Origin: Variovorax sp.
GTDB lineage: Bacteria > Pseudomonadota > Gammaproteobacteria > Burkholderiales > Burkholderiaceae_C
Assembly (NCBI GenBank): GCA_017744935.1
Contig: JAGIAI010000049.1
Span: forward strand, 1-38,529
Direction of reading: 5' to 3'
Length of the DNA: 38,529 nucleotides
Part shown: in pieces, positions 1-10,802 of the stretch
Layout of the letters: each line of letters begins with the position of its first letter
How positions within the stretch are numbered: the first letter of the stretch is position 1
The notes under the pieces: generated by a model
The model's input: the letters and a program-made list of their open reading frames with translations, nothing else
Told to the model about the DNA's origin: nothing
The model's database searches: none
Translations under genes and position numbers: made by a program

Positions 1-1
1 G

Positions 2-616
2 TGGAAGCACGATGTGCAGACCATGATCGAAGGCCCGGGCCATGTGCCGATGCACATGATCCAGGCCAACATGGACGAGCAGCTCAAGCACTGCCACGAA
101 GCGCCGTTCTACACGCTCGGCCCGCTGACCATCGACATCGCGCCGGGCTACGACCACATCGCCAGCGCAATCGGCGCCGCGATGATCGGCTGGGCCGGCA
201 CCGCGATGCTTTGCTACGTCACGCCGAAGGAACACCTCGGCTTGCCGGACCGCGACGACGTGAAGCAGGGGATCATCGCGTACAAGATCGCCGCTCACGC
301 CGCGGATGTCGCCAAGGGCCACCCGGGTGCGCGTGCGCGAGATGACGCGCTCTCGCAGGCGCGCTTCGACTTCCGCTGGCAGGACCAGTTCAACCTCGGC
401 CTCGACCCCGACACCGCGCGCGAATTCCACGACGAGACGCTGCCCAAGGACAGCAGCAAGGTGGCGCACTTCTGCTCCATGTGCGGTCCGAAGTTCTGCT
501 CGATGAAGATCACGCAGGAAGTGCGCGAATACGCGGCGCAGGGCATGGCCGGCAAGTCCGCCGAGTTCAAGGCAGCCGGCGGCGAGATGTACATCCCGGT
601 CAAGCCCGTCGTCTGA
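2..616 (+). CDS. thiC: Phosphomethylpyrimidine synthase ThiC, C-terminal part (5' truncated by window edge)
   Basis: ThiC converts aminoimidazole ribotide to HMP phosphate in thiamine synthesis, using a [4Fe-4S] cluster and S-adenosylmethionine in the cytoplasm. The frame is open from base 2 and gives 204 residues before TGA. The segment EGPGHVPMHMIQ is a strongly conserved ThiC stretch. Near the C-terminus the motif CSMCGPKFC gives the CX2CX4C cluster ligands of this non-canonical radical SAM family. The C-terminal end looks complete, with no sign of frameshift. The start lies outside the window, so upstream control such as a TPP riboswitch cannot be judged. Confidence 0.97.
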   Translation, partial: WKHDVQTMIEGPGHVPMHMIQANMDEQLKHCHEAPFYTLGPLTIDIAPGYDHIASAIGAAMIGWAGTAMLCYVTPKEHLGLPDRDDVKQGIIAYKIAAHAADVAKGHPGARARDDALSQARFDFRWQDQFNLGLDPDTAREFHDETLPKDSSKVAHFCSMCGPKFCSMKITQEVREYAAQGMAGKSAEFKAAGGEMYIPVKPVV

Positions 617-655
617 CATGGAGCTGAAAGGGCTTCGTTGATACGATCGCCCTCC

Positions 656-1348
656 ATGAGTGCCTTTCCCTTCGACGCCGTCCTTTTTGATTGCGACGGC
701 GTCCTCGTCGATTCCGAGCCCATCACCAACCGCGTTCTTGCAGAAATGCTGGGCGAACTGGGCTGGGAACTGACGGTCGATGAGTGCATGCGCATCTTCA
801 CCGGCAAGGCGGTGAAGGACGAAGCGACGCTGATCAAGGCGCGCACCGGCTTCACCCTCACGCCGGAGTGGCTCGTTGGCTTCCGCGAGCGGCGCAACGT
901 GGCGCTGGAGCGCGAGCTGGTCGCCATCCCGAACGCTGCGACGGCCGTGCGGGCGCTGCACGCGACGCTCGACGGCCGCATCGCCTGCGCGTCCGGCGCC
1001 GATCGCTTCAAGGTCGAACTGCAGCTCGACAAGATCGGCATCCTCGACTGCTTCAAGGGGCGGGTGTTCAGCGGTCACGAGATGCCGCGCTCCAAGCCGG
1101 CGCCCGACGTCTACCTCGCCGCAGCGGAGGCACTCGGCGTCGACCCGACGCGTTGCGCGGTGGTCGAGGACACGGTCACCGGCGCGGCCGCCGGCGTCGC
1201 GGCCGGCGCCACGGTGTTCGGCTACAGCCCGAGCGACCTGGGCCACAGCGGGCCTGAGGCGTTGCGCGCCATCGGTGTGTCCCATGTGTTCACCGACATG
1301 GCGGATCTTCCCGCGCTGCTCGCCGGTTGGCGCCTCGTTCCAGCCTGA
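656..1348 (+). CDS. HAD-superfamily phosphatase (beta-phosphoglucomutase/phosphoglycolate phosphatase-like)
   Basis: A 230-residue cytoplasmic HAD hydrolase. Motif I is DCDGVLVDSEP near the N-terminus (nucleophile and acid/base Asp). A helical cap follows, then the motif II region CASGA, motif III lysine in RSKPAPDVY, and motif IV VVEDTVTGAAAG. This is the subfamily I arrangement of sugar-phosphate phosphatases and mutases. The substrate cannot be read from sequence. ATG 656 is preferred because it places motif I at the usual distance from the N-terminus; a TTG at 638 would add six residues. It starts 40 bases after thiC and ends 4 bases before the patatin gene, so it may be co-transcribed with both. 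Confidence 0.9.
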   Translation: MSAFPFDAVLFDCDGVLVDSEPITNRVLAEMLGELGWELTVDECMRIFTGKAVKDEATLIKARTGFTLTPEWLVGFRERRNVALERELVAIPNAATAVRALHATLDGRIACASGADRFKVELQLDKIGILDCFKGRVFSGHEMPRSKPAPDVYLAAAEALGVDPTRCAVVEDTVTGAAAGVAAGATVFGYSPSDLGHSGPEALRAIGVSHVFTDMADLPALLAGWRLVPA

Positions 1349-1352
1349 ACCT

Positions 1353-2723
1353 ATGCGAGGGCTGCGCGCGCTATGGCTTGTCCTGATCGCCGCATGCCTC
1401 CCGGCCTGTTCCTCGCTTCGCCCGTGGATCAACGATCCACTGCCTGAGAACCCGCCGCCGCGTTCGATCGTCATCGCGACTGCGCAGCGCGATCCGACCA
1501 TCCTCGTGGCGGTCACCCTCTCCGGCGGTGGTGCTCGCGCGGCGGCCTTCGGCTACGGCGTGCTCGAGGAGCTGCGCGACACCAAGTTCGAATGGAACGG
1601 CCGCAAGACCGACCTGCTCGACGCCACCGACGTCATCAGCGGAGTCTCCGGCGGCAGCATCCTGGCAGCGTACTACGCGGCCTTCGGCGCGGAGGGGCTG
1701 CCGAACTTCGAGAACATCTTCCTGCGGCAGAACTTCCAGAACAGCCTGATTCTGCAGGCGCTCCGGCCCAGCAGCCTGATCGACCTGACCTCGCCCTGGT
1801 ACGGCCGTTCCCACCTGCTTGCGCGGCGGCTCGACGAGATCTACCAGGGCAAGACCTACGGCGACATCGAGAACGATCCGCGGCATCCCCAACTGGTGAT
1901 CGCGGCGACGGACATGTCGCTCGGCACGCCCTTCGAGTTCACGCAGGACCAGTTCGAGCTGATCTGTTCCGATCTGCAGACCGTGCCGCTGTCGTTCGCG
2001 GTCGCGGCGTCGTCGGCCGTGCCGGTGCTCCTGAGCCCGATGACGCTCAAGAACCATGCGCAGGAGTGCCAGGACCGGGGCATCACCCCCCGCCTTGCAA
2101 CGGTGGGCGGGGCAAACTACCGCGCGCGCATGTTCCGCATGCAGGCGAACAGCTACCTCGACGCCCATGCGCGGCCGTTCATCCATCTGGTCGACGGTGG
2201 CGTCGCGGACAACCTTGCCGTGCGGCGGCTGCTCGACCGGGCGCTGCTCGGCGGCGGCCTTCGCGAGAGCTTCGAGGAAGTCGGCATCCCGGCCGGCAGT
2301 GTCCGCAAGCTGGTCGTGATCAGCGTGAATTCCGCGCGCGATCCGGCGAACAACATCGACCAGAGCGACCGGGTGCCCGGCTTCCGTCAGGTGGCGGACA
2401 CGCTGCTTTTCGGGGCCGGCGCGCGCGCCACGCTGGAGACGCAGGAATTCCTTCTGGATACCGCCCGTCAATGGCGCGAGGATCTGCGCCGCCGCAGCTC
2501 GGGTGCTGATGCATTCGCGCCCGACGCCGAAATCCATGTGGTGCAGGCCAACCTGCGCGATGCCGCGGACGGTGAACTGCGCCTGCGGCTGTTACAAGTC
2601 CCGACCGCGTTCTCGATCAGTGACGACGAAGTCACCCGCCTGATTGCCGCCGGCCGGAGCGCCCTGCGGCGTTCCGCCGATTTCCAGGGGTTGAAGAAAT
2701 CGCTGGGGGTGAAGGACGACTGA
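1353..2723 (+). CDS. Patatin-like phospholipase, predicted lipoprotein
   Basis: A 456-residue protein with a lipoprotein signal: basic start, hydrophobic stretch LWLVLIAACLPAC, then lipobox LPAC-SS, so it is probably membrane-anchored and faces the periplasm. The patatin domain follows: oxyanion loop GGGARAAAFGYG from residue 58, nucleophile elbow GVSGGS with Ser99, and catalytic Asp281 in DGG. The Ser-Asp dyad is complete, so lipid acyl hydrolase activity is expected; the actual lipid is unknown. ATG 1353 is chosen because it starts exactly at the signal peptide. It follows the HAD gene by 4 bases. Confidence 0.92.
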   Translation: MRGLRALWLVLIAACLPACSSLRPWINDPLPENPPPRSIVIATAQRDPTILVAVTLSGGGARAAAFGYGVLEELRDTKFEWNGRKTDLLDATDVISGVSGGSILAAYYAAFGAEGLPNFENIFLRQNFQNSLILQALRPSSLIDLTSPWYGRSHLLARRLDEIYQGKTYGDIENDPRHPQLVIAATDMSLGTPFEFTQDQFELICSDLQTVPLSFAVAASSAVPVLLSPMTLKNHAQECQDRGITPRLATVGGANYRARMFRMQANSYLDAHARPFIHLVDGGVADNLAVRRLLDRALLGGGLRESFEEVGIPAGSVRKLVVISVNSARDPANNIDQSDRVPGFRQVADTLLFGAGARATLETQEFLLDTARQWREDLRRRSSGADAFAPDAEIHVVQANLRDAADGELRLRLLQVPTAFSISDDEVTRLIAAGRSALRRSADFQGLKKSLGVKDD

Positions 2724-2763
2724 GACGCGGGGGGGCGGGGCCCACCCGGAGGGAAAAGAAATA

Positions 2764-2967
2764 TCAGCGGTTGCCGAGCACCGACGAGGCCTTGGCCACG
2801 GCGACGAGAGACTGGGTCATGGCCTGCGCACGGCCAGCCCACATGTTCATGACCAGCTGGTCGGCGTTCTCGTTCACGAAAGTCCCGTTGCGCGTGCGTC
2901 CCGACGTGGCGATGAAATCCATGAGATCGGCGAAATCGGTGCTGTCGGTGTCGGGAATTTGTTGCAT
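2764..2967 (-). CDS. Small hypothetical protein, 67 residues
   Basis: An open frame that begins MQQIPDTDSTDFADLMDF and ends SSVLGNR. I recognise no domain. It is acidic in the first third, then contains NENADQLVMNMWAGRAQAM, which could form an amphipathic helix. It has no signal peptide or membrane segment. It lies alone between the convergent patatin gene and the AraC gene, with 166 bases of apparently empty sequence upstream. No strong ribosome binding site is visible. Its composition looks protein-like and soluble rather than arginine-rich like the shadow frames here, which is the main reason to keep it. Confidence 0.5.
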   Translation of the reverse strand: MQQIPDTDSTDFADLMDFIATSGRTRNGTFVNENADQLVMNMWAGRAQAMTQSLVAVAKASSVLGNR

Positions 2968-3134
2968 TTCGTAATACTAGGGCCGCGAAGAGGGGGTGCC
3001 AGCCGCGGAAGCGCTCCTGGAGTGCTTTCGGCGCGGAATTGTTCACGGATTAATGGCGGAAAAAAGTGCCGCCCGTGTACGAAAAGTCTGAACTTGATGG
3101 GGGCAGGCGCCGATATCCTGGGGCCGAGCGCCCT

Positions 3135-4178
3135 TCAGACGCCGCTGCGCTGCAGCGGACCGCGCTGCCTGAACTCTCCGGGCGTTAGCCCGCTCCAGGT
3201 GCGAAACGCCCGCGAAAAGCTCTTTTCGTTGCGAAAGCCCACCGCCAGCGCGATCTGCTTGATCGGCCGCTCGGTGCGGCGGAGCTGATCGGCCGCCAAC
3301 TCGTGGCGCACTTCGTCCTTCAGCGCCTGTAGCGACACACCCTCTTCCTGCAGCTGCCGATGCAGGGTGCGGCTGGAGAGGTTCAGCAGCAGCGCGATGG
3401 CTTCTGCGTTCCCAGCCTCGGGTCCGCGCGTGCGCAGCAGCTCGCGCACCCGCTTTCCAAGGAGCCGGTCGCGCCGGTATTGCAGCACCGTCAGTGGCAG
3501 CGCGCGCCGGAGCATCGTGCGGAGGGCGCGCTCGTCACGAAGCATCGGCATGGCGAGATAGCGTTCGTCGAAGCTGTAGCTGGTCCTGTCGGCGCCAAAG
3601 CGCAGTTCGCCGCCGAACATCAGCGGGTAGGCATCGCGGTGCGGCGGCGGCTCGAACGAGAACGACGCCGCGCTCAGAGAAACCCGCGAATCGATGGCCC
3701 AGGAGGCGTAGCCGTGCAGGAACCGCAGGCTGGAGACGAGGCAGAACTCCCGGAATGCGCCCAGATCGCGATGCTCGGTGATCGTCACCGTGGCGATGCC
3801 GCCCGCCACGGCCAGGTCGAGCGTGATGTCCTCCGTCAGCAGCCGGTGATGCCGGCACCAGCGCTTGATCGCCACCCCGAGATCGGGGGATGCGTTCGAC
3901 GCCCGGCACAGCATCCCGTAGGTGCCCCACGGCAGCCGGCGCGAAAACCAGCCGAGCGCCTCGTCGTCGAGCTCCTGCATCGCATGCCCGGACAGCGTCT
4001 CGAACTGCGCTGCCGTCACCCGGGCGTCGGGATTTTCGAGCTCATGCGGCGGAATCTGTGCCCCTGAAAGCGCCGCGGACGGGTCCCTGCCGTAGCGCTC
4101 ATACCCCCAGACAATGGCTCTGACAAAGGCCATCGGGGTGGCGGCGCGGCTGGAGCTGCGAAGCGGGGAAGAGGTCAT
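3135..4178 (-). CDS. AraC-family transcriptional regulator, likely controls the divergent liu operon
   Basis: A 347-residue regulator. The N-terminal ~200 residues match the arabinose-binding-like domain of OruR/ArgR-type AraC proteins (segments AFVRAIVWGYERYG and FSRRLPWGTYGML). The C-terminal ~100 residues carry the two helix-turn-helix motifs, with LSSRTLHRQLQEEG and the AraC signature region IKQIALAVGFRNEKSFSRAFRTWSG. It is divergent from liuA with a 125-base spacer. By position it is likely the local activator responding to a leucine or isovalerate catabolite; this is inference. ATG 4178 is chosen because the alternative at 4214 would run into the candidate operator. No strong ribosome binding site distinguishes the starts. 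Confidence 0.9.
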   Translation of the reverse strand: MTSSPLRSSSRAATPMAFVRAIVWGYERYGRDPSAALSGAQIPPHELENPDARVTAAQFETLSGHAMQELDDEALGWFSRRLPWGTYGMLCRASNASPDLGVAIKRWCRHHRLLTEDITLDLAVAGGIATVTITEHRDLGAFREFCLVSSLRFLHGYASWAIDSRVSLSAASFSFEPPPHRDAYPLMFGGELRFGADRTSYSFDERYLAMPMLRDERALRTMLRRALPLTVLQYRRDRLLGKRVRELLRTRGPEAGNAEAIALLLNLSSRTLHRQLQEEGVSLQALKDEVRHELAADQLRRTERPIKQIALAVGFRNEKSFSRAFRTWSGLTPGEFRQRGPLQRSGV

Positions 4179-4204
4179 TCGATGTGGCGAGATGGTGGCG
4201 TGAT

Positions 4205-4232
4205 TTGCAACCATTGTGGCGCCAATTGCAAC
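4205..4232. promoter_or_regulatory. Candidate AraC-type operator: 7-bp direct repeat spaced 21 bp
   Basis: TTGCAAC occurs at 4205–4211 and again at 4226–4232, exactly 21 bp apart (two helical turns), in the spacer between the AraC gene and liuA. AraC-family proteins typically bind two direct half-sites with about this spacing. The site lies 72–99 bases upstream of the liuA start. No convincing -35/-10 pair stands out. Confidence 0.5.
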
Positions 4233-4303
4233 GGCACACGGCGTAAGCTGCGGCTTTCCGCGTGCGACTTTCCGTGCGCCGCCGACCAACAGGAGACAAC
4301 CCC

Positions 4304-5476
4304 ATGCACGATCCCGGCCTGAACTTCGACCTGGGCGACACCATCGATTCGCTGCGCGATGCCATCCAGCACTTCGCCGCCGAGGAAATCGCACCGCGCG
4401 CGGCCGCCATCGACCGCGACAACCTGTTCCCGCACGACCTCTGGAAGAAACTCGGCGACCTCGGCCTGCACGGCATGACCGTGAAAGAGGAATACGGCGG
4501 CACCGAGCTCGGCTACCTTGCGCACATCGTGGCGATGGAAGAGGTCTCGCGCGCCTCGGCGTCGGTCGGCCTGTCGTACGGCGCGCATTCCAACCTGTGC
4601 GTGAACCAGATCCACCGCAACGGCAGCGAAGCGCAGAAGAAGAAGTACCTGCCCAAGCTGGTGAGCGGCGAACACGTCGGCGCGCTCGCGATGAGCGAAC
4701 CCAACGCCGGCTCCGACGTGGTCAGCATGAAGCTGCGCGCCGAGAAAAAGGGCGACCACTACGTGCTCAACGGCGGAAAGATGTGGATCACCAACGGCGG
4801 CGACGCCGACACGCTGGTCATCTACGCCAAGACCGAACCCGAGATGGGCGCACGCGGCATGACCGCCTTCATCGTCGAGAAGGGCTTCAAGGGCTTCTCG
4901 GCCGGCACCAAGCTCGACAAGCTGGGCATGCGCGGATCGAACACCTTCCCGCTCTTCTTCGACAACTGCGAAGTGCCGGAAGAAAACGTGCTCGGCGGCG
5001 AAGGCATGGGCGCCAAAGTGCTGATGAGCGGCCTCGACTTCGAGCGCGCGGTGCTCTCCGGCGGCCCACTGGGCATCATGGCCGCGTGCATGGATTCGGT
5101 GCTGCCCTTCATCCATGAGCGCAAGCAGTTCGGCCAGAGCATCGGCGAGTTCCAGCTGATGCAGGGCAAGGTCGCCGACATGTATTCGACCTGGCAGGCC
5201 ACGCGCGCCTATGTCTACGCGGTCGGCAAGGCGTGCGACCGCAACGACCACGCGCGCACCTTCCGCAAGGACGCGGCCGGCGCGATTCTCTACTCGGCGG
5301 AGAAGGCCACTTGGATGGCCGGCGAGGCGATCCAGGCGCTCGGCGGCGTGGGTTACACCAAGGAATTCCCTGTCGAGCGTCTGTGGCGCGATGCCAAGTT
5401 GTATGAGATCGGCGCCGGCACGAGCGAAATCCGACGCATGCTGATCGGTCGCGAGCTGTTTGCTGAAACAGCCTAA
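4304..5476 (+). CDS. liuA: Isovaleryl-CoA dehydrogenase
   Basis: An FAD flavoprotein that oxidises isovaleryl-CoA to 3-methylcrotonyl-CoA in leucine breakdown and passes electrons to ETF. It has 390 residues, the normal acyl-CoA dehydrogenase length. GLDFERAVLSGGPLG carries Glu247 in the position of the catalytic glutamate of human IVD (Glu254), which is specific to the IVD branch. Other marks are AMSEPNAGSDVVSM, WITNGGDADT and YEIGAGTSEIRRMLIGREL. ATG 4304 follows AGGAGA at 4291 and is the first gene of the operon. The AMP-ligase gene begins 9 bases after its stop. Confidence 0.96.
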   Translation: MHDPGLNFDLGDTIDSLRDAIQHFAAEEIAPRAAAIDRDNLFPHDLWKKLGDLGLHGMTVKEEYGGTELGYLAHIVAMEEVSRASASVGLSYGAHSNLCVNQIHRNGSEAQKKKYLPKLVSGEHVGALAMSEPNAGSDVVSMKLRAEKKGDHYVLNGGKMWITNGGDADTLVIYAKTEPEMGARGMTAFIVEKGFKGFSAGTKLDKLGMRGSNTFPLFFDNCEVPEENVLGGEGMGAKVLMSGLDFERAVLSGGPLGIMAACMDSVLPFIHERKQFGQSIGEFQLMQGKVADMYSTWQATRAYVYAVGKACDRNDHARTFRKDAAGAILYSAEKATWMAGEAIQALGGVGYTKEFPVERLWRDAKLYEIGAGTSEIRRMLIGRELFAETA

Positions 5477-5485
5477 GGAAGCGCG

Positions 5486-7185
<1,700 letters not shown>

Positions 7186-7189
<4 letters not shown>

Positions 7190-8790
7190 AGCTGGAGACC
7201 AAACTCAACGCCCGTTCGGCCGAATTCCAGGCCAATGCCACCGCGATGCGCGCCCTGGTCGACGACCTGCGCGAGCAGTTCGCGAAGGTCGAGGCCGGCG
7301 GCGGCGAGGCCGCGCGCAGCAAGCACACCTCGCGCGGCAAGCTGCTGCCGCGTGACCGTGTCGCGCAACTGCTCGACCCGGGCACGCCCTTCCTGGAGAT
7401 CTCGCCGCTGGCTGCGCACGCGATGTATCACGGCGCGGCACCGGGCGCGGGCCTGATCGCCGGCATTGGTCGCGTGAGCGGCGTGGATTGCATGATCGTG
7501 TGCAACGACGCGACGGTGAAGGGTGGCACCTACTACCCGATGACCGTCAAGAAGCACCTGCGCGCGCAAGAGATTGCCGAGCAGAACCGCCTGCCGTGCA
7601 TTTACCTCGTCGATTCGGGCGGCGCCAACCTGCCGAACCAGGACGAGGTGTTCCCGGATCGCGAGCACTTCGGCCGCATCTTCTACAACCAGGCGAACAT
7701 GAGCGCGCAGGGCATCTCGCAGATCGCGGTGGTGATGGGTTCATGCACGGCCGGTGGTGCGTATGTGCCGGCGATGAGCGACGAAAGCATCATCGTCAAG
7801 AACCAGGGCACCATCTTTCTGGGTGGCCCGCCGCTGGTGAAGGCCGCGACCGGTGAAGTGGTGACAGCCGAAGACCTGGGTGGCGGCGACGTGCACACGC
7901 GGCTTTCGGGCGTGGCCGATCACCTCGCGCAGAACGACCTGCATGCGCTGGCGCTGGCGCGCACGGCGGTTGCCAATCTCAACGCGCGCGCGCCGAAGGG
8001 CGATGCGTCCACCGCACCGCGCGCACCGGAATACGCTGCCGACGAGCTCTATGGCGTGATCCCTGTCGACACCCGCAAGCCCTTCGACGTGCGCGAGATC
8101 ATCGCCCGCATCGTCGACGGCAGCGAGTTCCACGAATTCAAGGCGCGCTTCGGCAACACGCTGGTCTGCGGCTTCGCCGAGATCGAAGGCATGCCGGTGG
8201 GCATCGTCGCCAACAACGGCATCTTGTTTTCCGAATCGGCGCAGAAGGGCGCGCACTTCATCGAGCTGTGCTGCCAGCGCAAGATCCCGCTGGTGTTCCT
8301 GCAGAACATCACCGGCTTCATGGTGGGCCGCAAGTACGAGAACGAAGGCATCGCGCGCCACGGCGCCAAGATGGTGACGGCAGTGGCGACCGCCAACGTG
8401 CCCAAGTTCACCATCATCATCGGGGGCAGCTTCGGCGCGGGCAACTACGGCATGTGCGGCCGGGCCTACTCGCCGCGCTTTCTGTGGATGTGGCCGAACG
8501 CACGCATCAGCGTGATGGGCGGCGAGCAGGCCGCGAGCGTGCTTGCCACCGTCAAGCGCGACGGCATCGAAGCCAAGGGTGGTGCCTGGAGCGCTGAAGA
8601 GGAAGAGGCTTTCAAGTCCCCGATCCGCCAGCAGTACGAAGTGCAGGGCCATCCCTACTACGCCACCGCGCGGCTGTGGGATGACGGCATCATCGATCCG
8701 GCCGATACGCGCCGCGTGCTGGCGCTGGGTCTCGCCGCTGCGCGCAATGCACCGATTCCGGAGCCGAAATTCGGCGTCTTCCGTATGTAG
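7186..8790 (+). CDS. liuB: Methylcrotonyl-CoA carboxylase, carboxyltransferase (beta) subunit
   Basis: Carries out the carboxyl transfer from biotin on LiuD to 3-methylcrotonyl-CoA, giving 3-methylglutaconyl-CoA. It has 534 residues with both halves of the carboxyltransferase fold. GKLLPRDRVAQLLDPGTPFLE lies near the N-terminus and YLVDSGGANLPNQDEVFPD in the first half. LVFLQNITGFMVGRKYE and GGSFGAGNYGMCGRAY lie in the second half, followed by WMWPNARISVMGGEQAA. These are typical of the MCC/PCC beta family. ATG 7186 overlaps the previous stop. The DinB-like gene begins 22 bases downstream. Confidence 0.97.
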
Positions 8791-8812
8791 GTCAACCAAG
8801 GGAGGAACCGCA

Positions 8813-9328
8813 ATGACCTTGCCGAACTACTTCGCAAGCCTCGCGCGCTACCACGTCTGGGCCACGCACAAGCTGATCGACACGAATCTGCGCGGGCTCT
8901 CCGACGAAGACTGGCACCGCGATTGCGGGCTCTACTTCCGGTCGGTGCACCGCACGGTCAACCACCTCGTGCTGACCGACAACATCTGGTATTCGCGCTT
9001 TGCCGAAGGGCACTCGCTGCGCATGCCGCTGGACACCGAACTGCATCAGGACCGGGCGGAAGTCTGCAAGGCGCTTGGCGAGGCGGTGACGCGCTGGAGC
9101 CCGTGGCTTGCAACGCTCGCGCCCGACCGCTTCGACGGCGAGCTGGTCTATGTGCGCAACAACGGCGAGCAGGTGCGAATCCCCTTCGCGCCCGCGCTCG
9201 GCCATGTCTTCAACCACGCGACCCATCACCGAGGCCAGCTCACGGCGGCGCTGACGTCGATGGTTCATCCCGGACCCGAACTCGACTGGGTCTACCTGCT
9301 GCAACAAGAGGCACGTTCCCCAACATGA
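8813..9328 (+). CDS. DinB-family metal-binding protein
   Basis: A 171-residue four-helix-bundle protein of the DinB/YfiT type. It begins with the family hallmark LARYHVWATHKLID, has the middle histidine in SVHRTVNHLVLTDNIW, and near the C-terminus HATHHRGQ (residues 135–142), which supplies the metal-site histidines. Family members are putative thiol-dependent transferases or hydrolases; despite the name, this is unrelated to DNA polymerase IV. ATG 8813 follows AGGGAGGAA. Its stop overlaps the liuC start by 4 bases, so it is translated as part of the leucine operon. Its role there is unknown. Confidence 0.9.
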   Translation: MTLPNYFASLARYHVWATHKLIDTNLRGLSDEDWHRDCGLYFRSVHRTVNHLVLTDNIWYSRFAEGHSLRMPLDTELHQDRAEVCKALGEAVTRWSPWLATLAPDRFDGELVYVRNNGEQVRIPFAPALGHVFNHATHHRGQLTAALTSMVHPGPELDWVYLLQQEARSPT

Positions 9329-10116
9329 GCACATCGTTCACCACACTCGAACTGTCGATCGAAGGCGCGGTCGCGCGCATCTGGCTCAACCGGCCCGAGC
9401 TGCGCAATGCGTTTGACGACGTGGTCATCCGCGAGCTCGGCGATGCGTTCTCGCAAGCGGTTGCCGCGACCGAGGTGCGGGCCATCGTGCTTGGCGCGAA
9501 CGGTCCCGCCTTCTGCGCCGGCGCGAACCTCAACTGGATGCGCCGCGCCGCAGACTTCACGCGTGAAGAGAACCTCGCGGACGCCGGCAACCTCGCGGCG
9601 ATGCTGCGCGCGATCCACGAAAGCCCGAAACCGGTGATCGCACGCGTGCAGGGCGATGTGTATGCGGGTGGCATGGGGCTCGTGGCGGCCTGTGACATCG
9701 CGGTCAGCGTCGACACGGCCTGGTATTGCCTGAGCGAAGTGAAGATCGGCCTCATCCCGGCCACCATCAGCCCCTACGTGCTGCGGGCGATGGGCACGCG
9801 CGCGGCGCAGCGTTATTTCCTGACGGCGGAGCGCTTCACCGCGACGGAGGCGCATCGCATCGGCTTCGTGCATGAGGTCGTCGCCGCCGATGCGCTCGAT
9901 GCCAAGGTGGCCGAGATCGTGAAGGCGCTGACCAGCGCGAGCCCGGCGGCGGTGCGTGCCTGCAAGACGCTGATCGCGGACGTGGCCGGCCAGGACATCG
10001 ACGATGCACTGATCGAGAAGACGGTGCAGGGCATCGCCGACATCCGCGCGAGCGAAGAAGGGCGTGAAGGCGTCCGGTCCTTCCTCGAAAAGCGCAAGCC
10101 GAACTGGCTGGTCTGA
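9325..10116 (+). CDS. liuC: Enoyl-CoA hydratase/isomerase family, probable 3-methylglutaconyl-CoA hydratase
   Basis: Hydrates 3-methylglutaconyl-CoA to HMG-CoA, the step between the carboxylase and the lyase. It has 263 residues of crotonase fold: WLNRPELRNAFDD near the N-terminus, oxyanion-hole region GPAFCAGANLNWMRR, then GDVYAGGMGLVAACDIAVS, and LSEVKIGLIPATISPYV with the glutamate used by hydratases. Specific assignment rests on operon position among liuA, B, D and the lyase. ATG 9325 overlaps the DinB stop; the DUF4126 gene starts 14 bases after it. Confidence 0.94.
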   Translation: MSTSFTTLELSIEGAVARIWLNRPELRNAFDDVVIRELGDAFSQAVAATEVRAIVLGANGPAFCAGANLNWMRRAADFTREENLADAGNLAAMLRAIHESPKPVIARVQGDVYAGGMGLVAACDIAVSVDTAWYCLSEVKIGLIPATISPYVLRAMGTRAAQRYFLTAERFTATEAHRIGFVHEVVAADALDAKVAEIVKALTSASPAAVRACKTLIADVAGQDIDDALIEKTVQGIADIRASEEGREGVRSFLEKRKPNWLV

Positions 10117-10130
10117 AGCATCGGACGGCC

Positions 10131-10802
10131 ATGGACTCGCTGGACATGCCTCAACTGCTGGCCCTTGCTGCGGCATTGGGTTGGGCCAGCGGGGTGCGGC
10201 TGTATCTTGTCGTCCTGCTCACCGGGCTCGCCGGCTATCTCGGCTGGATCCAGCTGCCGGGCGGTCTCCAGCTGCTCGCGCATCCAGTGGTGCTGATCGC
10301 CAGCGGCTTCATGGTGTTCATCGAGTTCTTTGCCGACAAGATCCCCGGCCTCGATTCACTGTGGGACATGGTCCACACCGTGATTCGCATCCCCGCCGGA
10401 GCCGCTCTGGCAGCGGGTGTGTTCGGTGCCGACCATACGGTGATGGCGCTCGTCGCCGCACTGCTGGGCGGAAGCTTCGCGGCGACCGCGCATGCGGCCA
10501 AGGCCACCACGCGTGCGGCGATCAACACGTCCCCCGAGCCGTTCACCAACGTCGGTGCCTCGCTGGTCGAAGACAGCGTGGTGCCGACCAGCCTGTGGCT
10601 CGCGGTTGCGCATCCGCTGGTGTTCGGCGTTCTCTTCATTGCCGTGCTCGTGTTCAGCGTGTGGCTGATCCGGAAAAGCTGGCGCTTTCTCAAATCACTC
10701 TTCGGCCGCGTGGCCCGCATCTTCAGCGGGCGACCCGATCCCGGCGTGACGCCGGCCTTCCAGCTCAAGAAGAATTCCCCTGGAGACTCATCGAATGTTT
10801 AA
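10131..10802 (+). CDS. DUF4126 family membrane protein
   Basis: A 223-residue integral membrane protein. Hydrophobic segments are visible around LALAAALGWASGVRLYLVVLLTGLAGYL, VVLIASGFMVFIEFF, AGAALAAGVFG, VMALVAALLGGSFAA and LVFGVLFIAVLVFSVWLI, followed by a basic cytoplasmic tail. The segment FFADKIPGLDSLWD and the AHAAKATTRAAIN stretch with NTSPEPFTN are typical of DUF4126. Function is unknown. It sits between liuC and liuD, and its last 8 bases overlap the liuD start, so it is embedded in the leucine operon. Confidence 0.88.
   Translation: MDSLDMPQLLALAAALGWASGVRLYLVVLLTGLAGYLGWIQLPGGLQLLAHPVVLIASGFMVFIEFFADKIPGLDSLWDMVHTVIRIPAGAALAAGVFGADHTVMALVAALLGGSFAATAHAAKATTRAAINTSPEPFTNVGASLVEDSVVPTSLWLAVAHPLVFGVLFIAVLVFSVWLIRKSWRFLKSLFGRVARIFSGRPDPGVTPAFQLKKNSPGDSSNV

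Noticed and set aside
4179..4394. N-terminal extension of the AraC regulator to 4394 or 4214
   Set aside because: The extra residues do not resemble the family, and they would cover the candidate operator in the divergent spacer.
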